Shown: piece by piece, positions 26,484-36,676 of the stretch
Position numbering within the stretch: position 1 is the stretch's first letter
Layout: every line of letters starts with the position of its first letter
Assembly: GCA_963783095.1 (NCBI GenBank)
Contig: CAWAMR010000018.1
Coordinates: forward strand, 292,023-356,022
Direction: 5' to 3'
Source of the DNA: CAWAMR01 sp963783095
Lineage (GTDB): Bacteria; Planctomycetota; Planctomycetia; Gemmatales; Gemmataceae
DNA length: 64,000 bases
Translations under genes and position numbers: made by a program
Notes under the pieces: generated by a model
The model's database searches: none
What the model saw: only the letters and a program-made list of their open reading frames with translations
Told to the model about the DNA's origin: nothing

Positions 26484-26786
26484 GAGCGGGACTCCATTGA
26501 GAAATTGAATGCTCCTGTCGGATGAGGTGCCCACCATGTGAGCTACCTCGTCGTTTTGCCGATCAGGCGAAAAAAACTGTTTGTTCAGGGTTTGAAACCA
26601 ACCATAGTTCACGCTGGAAAAGAGTGCAAACACCCTGGGCTTCAATTCTGTTGTGCTTTTATTTGGTGGCAGAGCCGAGTTGAGATTCGGCCAAAAAACG
26701 GGACCATTCTAGCTTCATCGATATAAACTCTCCATTTTTTCATTTTTCGCTCGAAGGATTCCCTTCCATTCGGACAAGATAAGGTG

Positions 26787-27341
26787 ATGCTCGATGCTGA
26801 CCGGATCTGGCGCGAACGTGGATTGCGTGACGCCGTGTTGGCCGGGGACGAATCTGCCTGGCGCACCTGGTATGTGGAAACCTATGCGCAACTTGAAGCT
26901 TACATCCGCTGGCGCTGCGGCAATCTGCGCGATTGGGTGGATGATGTATTGCAAGAAACCTGGATGATCACGGTTCAAAATCTTCGACGATTTAACCCGG
27001 AAGCGGGCAGTTTTCAAGCATGGTTGAACGGCATCGCGGTAAACGTCATTCGCAATGCGCTACGACAGAGAAAGCGCCGGGAAATGCGCCGGCAATCGCT
27101 CAACCAGGACATTCCGGCCAACACCCCCTCGCTCATTGATGAACGGGAACGCAGCCGAAGAATCGCTCTGGCTTTGGATGCTTTGCCACAGCGCTATGAG
27201 ATGGTGTTGCGAGCCAAGTACCTCGATCAACAAAGCGTTGCAGCCATCGCGGCCCAGTGGGGAGAATCGGAAAAAGCGATTGAGTCCTTATTGAGTAGGG
27301 CCAGGTCCGCGTTCCGTGATGCCTTCAACACCCAGGAGTAA
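26787..27341 (+). CDS. ECF-type RNA polymerase sigma factor
   Basis: About 184 residues. Region 2 is seen in WVDDVLQETWMITVQNLRRF and SFQAWLNGIAVNVIRNALRQ, region 4 in ALDALPQRYEMVLRAKYLDQ and AAIAAQWGESEKAIESLLSR (helix-turn-helix). It follows the planctomycete type of ECF sigma factors with a short inter-domain linker. The next gene, starting six bases later, encodes a membrane-anchored protein that may be its partner (anti-sigma). Targets unknown. Confidence 0.92.
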   Translation: MLDADRIWRERGLRDAVLAGDESAWRTWYVETYAQLEAYIRWRCGNLRDWVDDVLQETWMITVQNLRRFNPEAGSFQAWLNGIAVNVIRNALRQRKRREMRRQSLNQDIPANTPSLIDERERSRRIALALDALPQRYEMVLRAKYLDQQSVAAIAAQWGESEKAIESLLSRARSAFRDAFNTQE

Positions 27342-27346
27342 TCATC

Positions 27347-27888
27347 ATGGATTCGGCTTCGCCCGATTCGGAACTCGACGATCTATTGACGCCAAAACCC
27401 GGCGAACCCCGTATCGACTTGCGGGATGCGATTCTTCGTCGAACGTCGAGCTGTATTCGCTTTCGCGGTCGAATGAAATGGGCAAAGCGAATGGCTGCGC
27501 TTGCGGCATGTTTTTTGGCCGGTATGGGGACGATCTGGTTATTTGGCTCTGATTCTCCCCCGCAAAGGGTCGTTGTCGTGGAAGTGCCGGTGCCGGTCGC
27601 CCGGGAAGAGACACCGGAACCACCGCGCCTTTGCTCAGCCCGGAGCAACTGGAAGTCGAGGCCGAGAAGACGTTGGTGCGCGCTGATTCGGCCCGGCAAT
27701 TTCGCGAGGCAGGCGATGGTTATCTGAAGGAAGGTGGAAATTACGAGGCCGCTCTGCGATGCTATCGCAACTTCCTCGATATTGCGGAGCCTGCCGACTT
27801 GAACATTGTGGTAACGGACAACTGGTTGTTGATGAGTCTGAAACATGCACGTCAAACGGAGGTCAAGCATGAATACGGTGACAATTAA
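27347..27888 (+). CDS. Membrane-anchored protein, probable partner of the sigma factor (one frame change)
   Basis: The cytoplasmic N-terminus of about 45 residues is followed by one membrane helix (MAALAACFLAGMGTIWLFG), a proline-rich linker (VEVPVPVAREETPEPP) and then, after a frame change near 27625, LLSPEQLEVEAEKTLVRADS and a tetratricopeptide-like helical pair (YLKEGGNYEAALRCYRNFLD). The order sigma factor, then a single-helix membrane protein, is that of an anti-sigma unit; but no zinc-binding HxxxCxxC motif is visible, so this is inferred from position only. The end overlaps the next gene by 20 bases. Confidence 0.65.
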
Positions 27889-29011
27889 ATCGGCGTTGAT
27901 CGCGGTAATGTTGAGTGGGGCGACATTATTTGGGCAAACCCCGCCTACTAAAATCAACCCCGGCGGCAGCGGGAGCAGCTCGGGTACGACCGGAACTGGT
28001 GGATCCGGCGGATCCGGTACAACCGCGACCTGGACCGCGAAGGCCAAGCCGGCTCCCGGCAGCCTGGCGGAGCAGTTGGAAACCGCACTGAAGTTCAATC
28101 CGGACATCAAATTCGCTGAAGCGAAAGTTCGCGAATCCGAGGCGGAACTTCAGCGTACTCGACAACACGTATTGGGGCGGGTGTCGGCATTGTATGCTGA
28201 GGTTCAGGCCCATAAAGCGTCGCTGAAAATCCTGCAAGAGGTGCTGAAGATGCACGAGAAGGCGCATGAAACGGGGTCGGTCCCTATCGCGGCGGTGACG
28301 ACGGCACGATCCAATGTCGCCAAAGCGCAAATCGAACTGGCCAAGGTCGAGGGTGAACTACAATCCCTCGTCGGAAGCCAGGGACCAGGGCAGGCATCGT
28401 CTGGTACGACATCCGGCATTGTGATAGGGCGGGAAACCATGGCGTTTTCTCCCGACGGCAAGCTCTATTCGCTCCAAACGGATGGAGCGATCCGCATTTG
28501 GGACGCTGCGACAGGAAAACAGGTTGTGGCGGGATATTACCCTCCGGCTGAGGCCTATGTGATTCGTGCTCGCGCCACAAGCGTTCAGCAACCGATGGCA
28601 GATCGCGTTCGCAAGATGCTCGATACATCGGTGAAGATTTCGGAATTTCAAAATAATAAGGAACTGAAAGAGGCGCTGGGCGATTTCTGGTTGACAGCCA
28701 AAATCGATGTCCCGATCCGATTTCTGGCACCCTCGATCGAGACTCAGAAGATTCAAGTCATGACCGGAGAGCTGCCTGTGGGAGCTTGGTTGCAGATGTT
28801 TGAGGACTCAGTTCCCGACCTGCGAATGGTCGTTCGGGAATACGGCATCCTGGTGACCACCAAGGACCGCGTTCCGCAAGGTGCACTAACGGTGCAGGAT
28901 TTCTGGAAGCGCAAGGATACGTCCATTCCAGCACCGATTCCAGTGACCGGGTCAACAAAGCCAGTCCAGCCGCCTTCGACTACAGGTGTGAAAGAAACCA
29001 TAAAGCCGTAG
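27869..29011 (+). CDS. Secreted chimeric protein: coiled coil plus single WD-like unit
   Basis: 380 residues from the ATG at 27869 (GGAGGT nine bases upstream). A signal peptide (MNTVTIKSALIAVMLSGATL) is followed by a Gly/Ser/Thr-rich linker, then a helical stretch (about 70-170) with ALKFNPDIKFAEAKVRESEA and repeated heptads, resembling part of a TolC-like outer-membrane efflux helix. Next is one isolated WD-repeat-like unit (MAFSPDGKLYSLQTDGAIRI, WDAATGKQV), then a C-terminal region with IDVPIRFLAPSIE. A proline-rich tail ends the protein. The combination is not one I recognise. It is third in the sigma-factor operon. Confidence 0.65.
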   Translation: MNTVTIKSALIAVMLSGATLFGQTPPTKINPGGSGSSSGTTGTGGSGGSGTTATWTAKAKPAPGSLAEQLETALKFNPDIKFAEAKVRESEAELQRTRQHVLGRVSALYAEVQAHKASLKILQEVLKMHEKAHETGSVPIAAVTTARSNVAKAQIELAKVEGELQSLVGSQGPGQASSGTTSGIVIGRETMAFSPDGKLYSLQTDGAIRIWDAATGKQVVAGYYPPAEAYVIRARATSVQQPMADRVRKMLDTSVKISEFQNNKELKEALGDFWLTAKIDVPIRFLAPSIETQKIQVMTGELPVGAWLQMFEDSVPDLRMVVREYGILVTTKDRVPQGALTVQDFWKRKDTSIPAPIPVTGSTKPVQPPSTTGVKETIKP

Positions 29012-29197
29012 GCTCAAGCCGAGAAGCCAATGAAATCCAATCAGAGCCTGACGCGTGAGCGAAGACAATCATAACTCTTCACTCACGCTTCAGGCCCGCT
29101 TCGCTTTTGATGGTGAAAGTAGGCAGACTCTCGACACTTGCCCTCAAAGCGGTTACGATACGCGAAGGGACAATTTGAAGTCGTCGGGAGATTTCAT

Positions 29198-31111
29198 GTG
29201 CGTTGGTCGTTACTGCGGATTAGCTTGTCGCTCGGTAGTTTGTTCCTCGCATACGGGATTCTTCCAGCTGCAGAGCCCAAACCGATCGACTTTGCTCACG
29301 ACATCGTTCCCATTCTGAAGGCGCTGCTCCGAATGCCATAGCAACGGCACCTACAAAGGCTCGTTTTCGCTGGATACCCGCGAAAGCATCCTGAAATCGA
29401 AGGTCGTGGTTCCGGGCAAGAGTGCCGATAGCGAGATTCACAAACGCATCACTAGTACGGATGTCGAAAAACGGATGCCACCGAAGGGAGACCGGCTTTC
29501 ACCGAAGGAAGTCGAACTCGTCAAGGCGTGGATCGATCAAGGGCTTGCATGGGAACCCGGTTTCACGTTCAAGAAGACTGCCTACCTTGCGCCGCTCAAG
29601 CCGCGCGACCCCAACTTCCACCCGTAGTCGCTGGCCGGGATCATCCCATCGACCGAATTGTCGATGCCTATTTGATGAGCCACAAAATCTCTCGCTCCCC
29701 GAGCGCTGGACGATGTGGCGTTCGTTCGTCGGGTTTACTTCGATCTCATTGGGTTGCTGCCCGCTCCCTCGGAAGTGGATGCCTTCATTAAGGACGCCGA
29801 CCCCCGGAAAAGGGAAAAGCTGCGCGCAAGCTTCTCGATGAACAAAGGGCGTATGCCGATCATTGGCTGGCGATGTGGAACGATCTTCTGCGCAATGAGT
29901 TCATCGGGACGGGTTATATCGACGGCGGCCGAAAGCAGATCAGCGCCTGGTTATACCGGTCGCTGGTCGAGAACAAGCCTTACGATCAAATGGTCCGCGA
30001 ACTGATCGCGCCCGACAGCAGAGTCCGAAGGGTTCATCAAGGGCATTCGCTGGCGCGGCAACGTCAATGCCAGCCAGGTGATGGAGTTGCAATTCGCACA
30101 GAATATCGGACAGGTTTTCTTCGGGGTGAATCTGAAATGCGCTTCCTGTCACGATAGCTTCATCGATTCCTGGAAACTGAATGATGCTTATGGCATGGCG
30201 GCGATTATCGCCGATGCGCCGTTGCAAATTCACCGTTGCGACAAGCCAATCGGCAAGACTGCGACCGCGCGATTTCTTTTCCCCGAACTGGGGACGATCG
30301 ACAACAAATTACCAAAGCCCGAACGACTCAAGCAGCTTGCCGCGCTGGTCACGCACAAGGACAACGGTCGATTTACCCGCACGATCGCCAATCGAATCTG
30401 GCATCGCCTGATGGGACACGGACTGGTTCACCCGGTCGATGCGATGGGAACAGCACCGTGGTCGGAGGATCTGCTCGATTATCTGTCGGTCTATTTTTCG
30501 GATAACGGGTACGACTTGAAGAAGTTGATGGAGCATATCGTGGCCTCGAAGACCTACCAGTCGAGAGTTGCTCCGATGCCAAAGGAACTGTTTGCCGACT
30601 ACGTATTTCTCGGCCCCGAACTGAAGCGAATGACTGCGGAACAGTTCCTCGATGCGATCTGGCAAATCACACGCGCCGGCCCGCAGAAGCCGGTGGCCCC
30701 CGTGAAACTGCCGGACTTCGCCCCAGCAGTGCCCAGCGAACGAAAGTTCGTCCGCGTATCGCTGGTGAATGCCGATGCGCTGAATGCGATCGCTGGGCAG
30801 GCCGAACCGCGAACAGGTAGTGACATCCCGGCCCGACCAGTTATCGACGCTTCAGGCGCTGGATCTTTCCAACGGCCAGATTCTGGCGAATCTGTTGGCG
30901 CAGGGAGCAAACAACATCCGCAAGGCGAACCCCAAAGCAACGCCGGAGGAATTGATTGAGTTGGTGTATCGACAGGCTTTATCCCGCAAGCCGACGACCG
31001 AAGAGCTTGTCGGTCGCCCGGGCGATCGTTGGGACCGGTCCGACGCCGGATTCTCTGGCGGATTTGCTGTGGGTGGTATTCATGCTGCCGGAGTTTCAGT
31101 TGGTGAGGTAA
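29198..31111 (+). CDS. DUF1549/DUF1553 planctomycete protein with cytochrome-like motif (many frame changes)
   Basis: Starts GTG 29198 (GGGAG upstream) with the signal RWSLLRISLSLGSLFLAYGI. Then comes a PSCyt1-like region DFAHDIVPILKA, CSECHSNGTYKGSFSLDTRE, PPKGDRLSPKEVELVKAWID, a DUF1549 region (FVRRVYFDLIGLLPAPSEVD, GVNLKCASCHDSFIDSW) and a C-terminal DUF1553 region (NRIWHRLMGHGLVHPVDAMG, RRLTE-like AEQFLDAIWQI, VYRQALSRKPTTEEL). CSECH and CASCH are CxxCH haem-like motifs. Frame joins lie near 29325, 29620, 29700, 29840, 30025, 30790 and 31010. Proteins of this family are exported and pair with a DUF1501 protein; the next gene is one. Function not established. Confidence 0.88.
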
Positions 31112-31160
31112 CATACGGGCGAGTTTTCGATTTTGGGTGACGGTATCCCACGGGCACGAG

Positions 31161-31341
31161 TTTCCCAGGGTACTCGCTACGCTCGAACCCTGGGCTTTGT
31201 TTGGCGCATCCCTTCAGGATGCCCAGACCGAAGACGCTGCGCGTCATCCATGCATGAGAATGCGAAGCATTTTCGGTCTTAACACTCTGAAGGAGTGCGC
31301 AACAAAGCCCAGGGTTGCCGTACTCGGCACACCCTGGGAAA
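31161..31341. repeat. Long inverted repeat TTTCCCAGGGT...ACCCTGGGAAA, copy 1
   Basis: Left arm TTTCCCAGGGTACTCGCTAC and CCCTGGGCTTTG; right arm CAAAGCCCAGGGTTGCCGTA and CACCCTGGGAAA, with further pairing between GCGCATCCCTTCAGGATGC and CTGAAGGAGTGCGC. Copies are at 40599-40776 and 59196-59343. Confidence 0.8.
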
Positions 31342-31379
31342 ACTGCCTCTGGGAAATTTGCCGCCCAATGGGAGATACA

Positions 31380-32827
31380 ATGCCAATAATCCACCAATCC
31401 CTCTCTCGCCGCGACTTCATGCGAAGCATGAGCGCAGCCGGTCTGGCAACTCTGGCCTCCGATGAGCCTCGTTCTCTCATCGCAGCGGAACCTGTCACCC
31501 ATCCCAAAGCCACAGCGGATACCTGTATCCTGCTCTGGATGGCGCGGCGGCATGGCATCGCCCGAAACCTTCGATCCGAAGCGCTACACTCCCTTCGAAA
31601 TCGGCGTGCCTTCGGAAAAGATCCTGTGTACGTTCCCCTCGATCCCTACGGCCGTCGACAACGTCAAGATCTCGCAAGGATTCGAGAATGTCGCCAAGGT
31701 GATGGATCGGGCAACCTTGATCCGTTCGCACGTCGTGGCCGACCTGGGCAACATCCTGCACTCGCGCCACCAGTATCACTGGCACACCGGCTACGTGCCG
31801 CCGCAGACCGTGGCCGCACCGCATATCGGCTCCTGGATTGCGCGGGTTCTCGGTCCTCGCAATCCGGCGATCCCGCCATTCATCAACATCGGTCAACGGC
31901 TCGAAGGCGTCGGCGAGTCGGAAGAGCTGAAAGCGTTCACCACCGGCGGATTCTTCGGGACGGAGTTCGGCCCATTCAACCTGCCGTTCCCCAGCGATGC
32001 CGCCGATGCCGTCCGTCCACCCAAGGGCATGACTGCCCGTTCGCTTCGAAGAACGGCAAAAGAAGTTCAAGGAATTGCTCGAAGCGCAGCCCGGTCGGCG
32101 AGCTGTCGACCGATTATCATCATGAATCGATGCTGCGATCGTTCGAGAACGCTCATCGGTTACTCAGTTCCAAAGAGCGCGATGCCTTCGATCTCTCCAA
32201 GGAACCCAAGGCGAGTTCCGAGAAGTACAACACGCGAGCCGATTCGGGCAGGGCTGCTTGCTCGCTCGCCGGCTCACCGAGGCCGGCGCGCGCTTTATCG
32301 AAGTGACGACCGAATACGTCCCATTCCTGCACTGGGACACGCACGAGAACGGCCACACCACCGTCAAACGCCTCAAGGGGGAGATCGATCGGCCGATCGC
32401 CCAGCTGATCCTCGACCTGGAAGAACGCAAGTTGCTGGATCGCACGCTGGTCATCATCGCCACCGAGTTCAGCCGGGACATGATGATCGAAGGGATTCCT
32501 GGCAGCAACGCGCAGGACCAATCGCGGGCCAAGACCGACAAGATGAAGGAAATGATACATTACGGTCTGCATCGCCATTTCACCGGTTCCGGCTCGGTGG
32601 TGATGTGGGGCGGCGGCATGAAACGCGGTTTCCTTTACGGCGAGACGGCCCCCGAACGGCCTCTGATCGTTACCAAGAACCCCGTGAAGATTCCCGACCT
32701 TCATGCCACGATTTTCACGGCAATGGGCATCTCGCCGAAGACCGCCTTCGAGATCGAGAAACGGCCTTTCTATGCAACAGAGGATGGAAAAGGACAGGCG
32801 GTAAGCCAATTATTCATGAAGGGATGA
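31380..32827 (+). CDS. DUF1501 protein (several frame changes)
   Basis: Starts MPIIHQSLSRRDFMRSMSAA at ATG 31380 with a twin-arginine-like SRRDFMRS signal, usual for DUF1501. The body resembles alkaline-phosphatase-superfamily folds: DTCILLWM, GGMASPETFDPKRYTPFEIG, ATLIRSHVVADLGN, HWHTGYVPP, later TLVIIATEFSRDMMIEGI and MKRGFLYGETAPERPLIVTK. Frame changes lie near 31550, 32040 and 32230. It follows the DUF1549/DUF1553 gene as in most planctomycetes, so the two products probably work together at the cell surface. The enzymatic activity is unknown. Confidence 0.88.
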
Positions 32828-32927
32828 TGGGGACTTTGCCGGTGCGAGAACTTTCCGGAGAATTGGATCGACATGGGTGAGGTGACCGAGTGGAGCGTTT
32901 CCACTGAAAATTGGATCGAAAAAGCGG

Positions 32928-33176
32928 ATGAATGATCGACTAAGAATAATTGAGGCAGATTATGGCAGAACTTCTGGCTGGTATGTCGAGATTGATGGTC
33001 GAAAGCTCGCACGCCTTGTTGATCCCCAGTTTGAGGATATGTTCTGGATTACCTATCGTCTTGAGCCATTGACGGAGGACTCCACAGACAGAGCGCTGCT
33101 AAACTCCGCCGAGTTCTGGCATTCTGGAAAGGTTGTCTACCGAAATTGCGAGTTCAGGCACTCTTCCAGATGGTAA
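32928..33176 (+). CDS. Small hypothetical protein
   Basis: 82 residues: MNDRLRIIEADYGRTSGWYV, EIDGRKLARLVDPQFEDMFW, ITYRLEPLTEDSTDR. The alternation of hydrophobic and charged residues and the GWYVEIDGRKLARL start suggest a small beta-rich domain. Not recognised. Its 3' end overlaps the opposite-strand gene remnant at 33138. Confidence 0.5.
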   Translation: MNDRLRIIEADYGRTSGWYVEIDGRKLARLVDPQFEDMFWITYRLEPLTEDSTDRALLNSAEFWHSGKVVYRNCEFRHSSRW

Positions 33177-33431
33177 CAGACGAGTTTTCCTCGGTTCCGA
33201 GGGTTGGCAAGCAATTCGGGAAGATCGCGTCGGAGAGCCGCCAATGCCCGTCGAGTGCCTTCGGAGAGTTCTGGACAAACCAGCTTGCGGGGACTGGGCT
33301 GGATTCAGCTTATCGCAGGCCTCGGCGCGAACGAGCCTATAGGTTTCCCCTGTCCGGGGGTCAATGGCTACAGGCAGAGAACCATTAGCTTCGTCGAGAG
33401 CCTGCTGTTGTTCGGGGGTCAGTTCAATCAT
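33138..33431 (-). pseudogene. Small antitoxin-like reading frame, frame-shifted
   Basis: Starts MIELTPEQQQALDEANGSLP then VAIDPRTGETYRLVRAEACDKL, a pattern often seen in short planctomycete antitoxin-like proteins. A frame change near 33320 leads to SEGTRRALAALRRDLPELLANPRNRGKLVCYH, quoted here in pieces: ALAALRRDLPELLANPRN and GKLVCYH, a second pattern known from adjacent small genes. Either two small genes or one fused product is broken here. Stop at 33138. Low certainty about the exact structure. Confidence 0.4.
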
Positions 33432-33818
33432 GATTTTCTCTCCAAAGCGATAAGGAGATTATAACGTCTCTTCCGGCGTTTGTGCTATTCCGGATCGCGG
33501 TTTTCAATCTTCCTTGGTACGTCGGGATAATCCCATTATCTGTAACGATCGGCATTTCTTACCTCAATTCTCCATTCGTTGCGTTTCCGATTTGCAGTTG
33601 CAAACCGTTGAATTCCTTGTATTCATTCCACCCTTACCTGCCATTTTTCAGAGAACGAAAACCGCATGATTGTCGAGCCTGCTCGATGCCGATGGATGAT
33701 AAGCGCACCCTGAGCGACGGTGGTGCTATAATAGACCAGAGAATTGATACCCACACTATTCTGTCGCTCGCCGTGAGTTTCCTCTTTCCTCGCTCGGTTT
33801 TTTGGAGCGCACACGTCC
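33432..33818. other. Intergenic stretch before glgA, possible promoter
   Basis: No convincing gene. A TATAAT at 33727-33732 in the context CTATAATAGA lies about 85 bp before the glgA start; no good -35 element is seen at the right distance. It may be the glgA promoter. Confidence 0.35.
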
Positions 33819-35380
33819 ATGGCCGTCAGCGTCTCCCCCCTCTCGATCTTGTTTGCAAGCTCTGAAGTCATTGGCTTTGCAAAGACGGGTGGGCTAGCCG
33901 ATGTGTGCGGCTACCTGCCACCTGCGCTGGCCAAACGCGGACATTGCTGCGGTGTTATCCTGCCCCTGTATCGGAGTATTCGAGAAGGGAAAAACCCGAT
34001 CCAGCCCACCGATCACTGGTTGGCCGTTCCCCTCGGCGGCCGAATTATTCCCGCTCGACTCTGGCGCTCGAAACTGCCAAATACGCAGATTCCGGTATTC
34101 CTGGTCGAGCATTCCGATCTCTTCGAGCGCGATGATCCGCAGCACGGTCGAGGCATCTACCAGATGACCTTTCCCGATGGCAGTAAACGCGACTATCCCG
34201 ACAACTGTGCTCGCTATGTCTTTTTCTGTCGGGCCGTGATGGAAGCAATTCCCTATCTCGGTTTCGCTCCCGATATTCTCCATGCCAATGACTGGCAAAC
34301 CGGCCTATTGCCGGTCTATTTGCGCGAACTCTATCACCCTCGGCCCGCCTATCGTCAGCTGCGCAGCCTGTTTACGATCCACAATATCGCTTACCAGGGT
34401 GTCTACAACCATTCCGAATATCACCTCACCGGCCTGGATCATCGCCTTTACAACCAACATCACCTGGAGTTTTACGGGCAATTCAGCTTTCTGAAGGCGG
34501 GAATCGTTTTTTCCGACTGGGCCAATACCGTCAGTCCCACCTATGCCCAGGAAATTCGCACTACCTATTTCGGCTGCGGCCTGGAAGGGGTGCTGACCGA
34601 ACGGCGGGAACGCCTCAGCGGAATCGTCAATGGGGTCGATTACGATTCGTGGAACACCTCCACCGATCGACATCTGCCGGCCCATTACGATCTTGAAACC
34701 GTGTCGGCCGGCAAGGCCGCCTGCAAAAGCGACCTGCAACATGCTTTTCATCTGCCGCAGGAGCCGGGCGTACCGGTGCTGGGTATGATCGCCAGGCTCG
34801 TCGAACAGAAGGGTATCGACATCGTGACCAGGAGTATCGATGAATTGATGCGTCAACCGGCTCAGCTCATCATCCTGGGCGACGGCGACCCCGACTACCA
34901 TCATCAACTGCGCGTCCTCCGCGAGCGCTACCCCAGTCGAATTGGTTTGAAGATCGGCTTCGATGAGACGCTCGCTCATCGCATCGAGGCGGGATCGGAT
35001 CTCTATCTGATGCCGAGTCTGTTTGAGCCGTCGGGTTTGAACCAACTCTACAGTCTGAGATACGGCACACCGCCGATTGTGCGTGCTACCGGTGGTTTGT
35101 GCGATACCGTCACCGATGCGACGGACGAAAATCTGGCACAAGGCACAGCGACCGGATTCCGATTTCAGGCGTACACGTCACAAGCACTGCTCGCCACGAT
35201 CCAGGCGCGTTCGACATGTATCACCAGCAACCCAAAGAGTTCTTGAAACTGATGCGGATCGGAATGCAGCAAGATTGGTCCTGGGACCGCAGTGCGAATT
35301 CCTACGAGCAACTTTATCTTCAACTCATCAGCGAACGCGATGCGCGGAAGAGAACGAGTTCCCGCGATCAGGCGATTTGA
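33819..35380 (+). CDS. glgA: Glycogen synthase, ADP-glucose type (one frame change)
   Basis: GT5/GT-B glucosyltransferase. The N-terminal ADP-glucose-binding loop is SEVIGFAKTGGLADVCGYLP (KTGGLADV), then HANDWQTGLLPVYL, and the second domain has LGMIARLVEQKGIDIV and the EPSGLNQLYSLRYGTPPIVR donor-site motif with the conserved Glu. The frame changes near 35206 (LLATIQ then AFDMYHQQPKEFLKLMRIGM) and ends at 35380, giving about 520 residues. It extends alpha-1,4-glucan from ADP-glucose. galT follows 10 bp later, so the two are probably one operon of glucose/galactose storage. Confidence 0.92.
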
Positions 35381-35390
35381 CGAGGCAACA

Positions 35391-36542
35391 ATGATCGAAG
35401 GCTCGCAAGATTTCCTGAAACTCCCGCCCACAAGTCTTCTCCCGGAATGGCGACAAAATCCGATCACAGGTCAACGGGTAATCATTGCGCCCGAACGAGG
35501 AACCCGTCCGATCGAGTCGATCCGCGAGCTTCACTTTCCGCCACTGTTCGAATCGTGTCCATTACTGCGCCGGCCAGGAACATCAAACACCGCCCGAGAT
35601 TTTCGCCATTCGCTCTTCCGAATCGAAGGAGAACGGCCCCGGCTGGCGCGTTCGAGTGGTGCCGAATCGGTATCCGGCACTACGAATGCTCGATGGGGAT
35701 GCGGGATGGAATCGGGACGCGGGATGCGGGGCGCGGGGCGACGAAGAAAAGCCATCGACCGACGATTTGAACGCCGCGCCCGCGCCCGCATCCCGCGTCC
35801 CGATTCCATCCCGCGTCCCGCGTCCCGCGTCCCGCATCCCGCACGGGTTTCGGCAAACACGAACTCATCATCGAGTCTCCGCAGCATGAATCAAACCTGG
35901 CCGACCTGCCCACCGACCACGTTCGAGATGTGATTATCTCCTGGCGGGAACGGATCAAGGCTTTGAGCTGGGATAGGCAGTTGGCCTATGCCCATGTTTT
36001 CAAGAATCACGGCTCCGCGGCGGGCGCTTCGGTGGTTCATACTCATTCGCAGTTGATCGCAATCCCATTTGTTCCGCCTTTTTTGCAGCAGGAACTCGAT
36101 GGCGGTCTGGCTTATCACACCCAACATGGCCGCTGTGTCTTCTGCGAGGTGATCCGATCCGAGATGGAGATGCGCGAGCGGGTTGTCTTGGAATCAGGCG
36201 CAGTTTGCGGCAATCGTTGCCTATGCCGGCCGGCAGCCTTATGAGGTGTGGATCCTGCCCCGTCAGCACCAGTGCCGATTCGATGCCATCGGCGACGATG
36301 AAGCTACCGATCTCGCCACCATGTTTCGAGATTTGCTGGGCAGGTTGAGCCGGGTGATCGACCTGCTTGCTTACAATGTGATCCTGCATAGGCCGCCGTT
36401 TCACCGGGAGCCGATGGCACATTTCCACTGGCATCTCGAGATCTTGCCGCGCATTTGCGCAAGTTGCAGGTTTTGAATGGGGAACCGGCGTGTATATCAA
36501 TACGATGCGCCTGAAGATGCTGCCGAACGTCTGCGCCAATGA
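35391..36542 (+). CDS. galT: Galactose-1-phosphate uridylyltransferase (several frame changes, repeat insert)
   Basis: HIT-superfamily nucleotidyl transferase. Visible pieces in order: WRQNPITGQRVIIAPERGTR, ESCPYCAGQE (zinc CxxC), VRVVPNRYPALR, GFGKHELIIESPQHE, HVFKNHGSAAGASVVHTHSQ (catalytic HTHSQ), CVFCEVI, EVWILPRQHQCRF, PMAHFHWHLEILPR, and the end PEDAAERLRQ to a TGA at 36540-36542. Frame changes lie near 35560, 35850, 36190, 36455 and 36510. Between PNRYPALR and GFGKHE, a GC-rich hairpin repeat (35695-35842) is inserted. It converts UDP-glucose and galactose-1-phosphate to UDP-galactose and glucose-1-phosphate. Located next to glgA. Confidence 0.88.
35695..35842. repeat. GC-rich GGGATGCGGGA / TCCCGCATCCC repeat inside galT
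   Basis: Units of GGGATGCGGG and GGGACGCGGG on the left and five CCCGCGTCCCGC / CCCGCATCCCGC units on the right form a long hairpin within the coding region. A related hairpin lies between genes at 38073-38152. Confidence 0.75.
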
Positions 36543-36676
36543 GTTTTCCGTGGCTTCTTGTGCGGCAAAGTGCTTATCAGTACAATAATGAATTGTGATG
36601 CCTCGCTTTGACCCTCTCCTGCCTTAATCGCTCAATCCCGGCTTGAATTCCTACCGTTCTTGCGAGTGTGTACGCC

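Noticed and set aside
29055..29318. Frame starting before the DUF1549/DUF1553 gene
   Set aside because: The signal peptide and following domain are read in another frame starting at GTG 29198.
33482..33865. Open frame of 127 codons before glgA
   Set aside because: No ribosome site, overlaps the glgA start in another frame, and its residue make-up is that of noncoding sequence.
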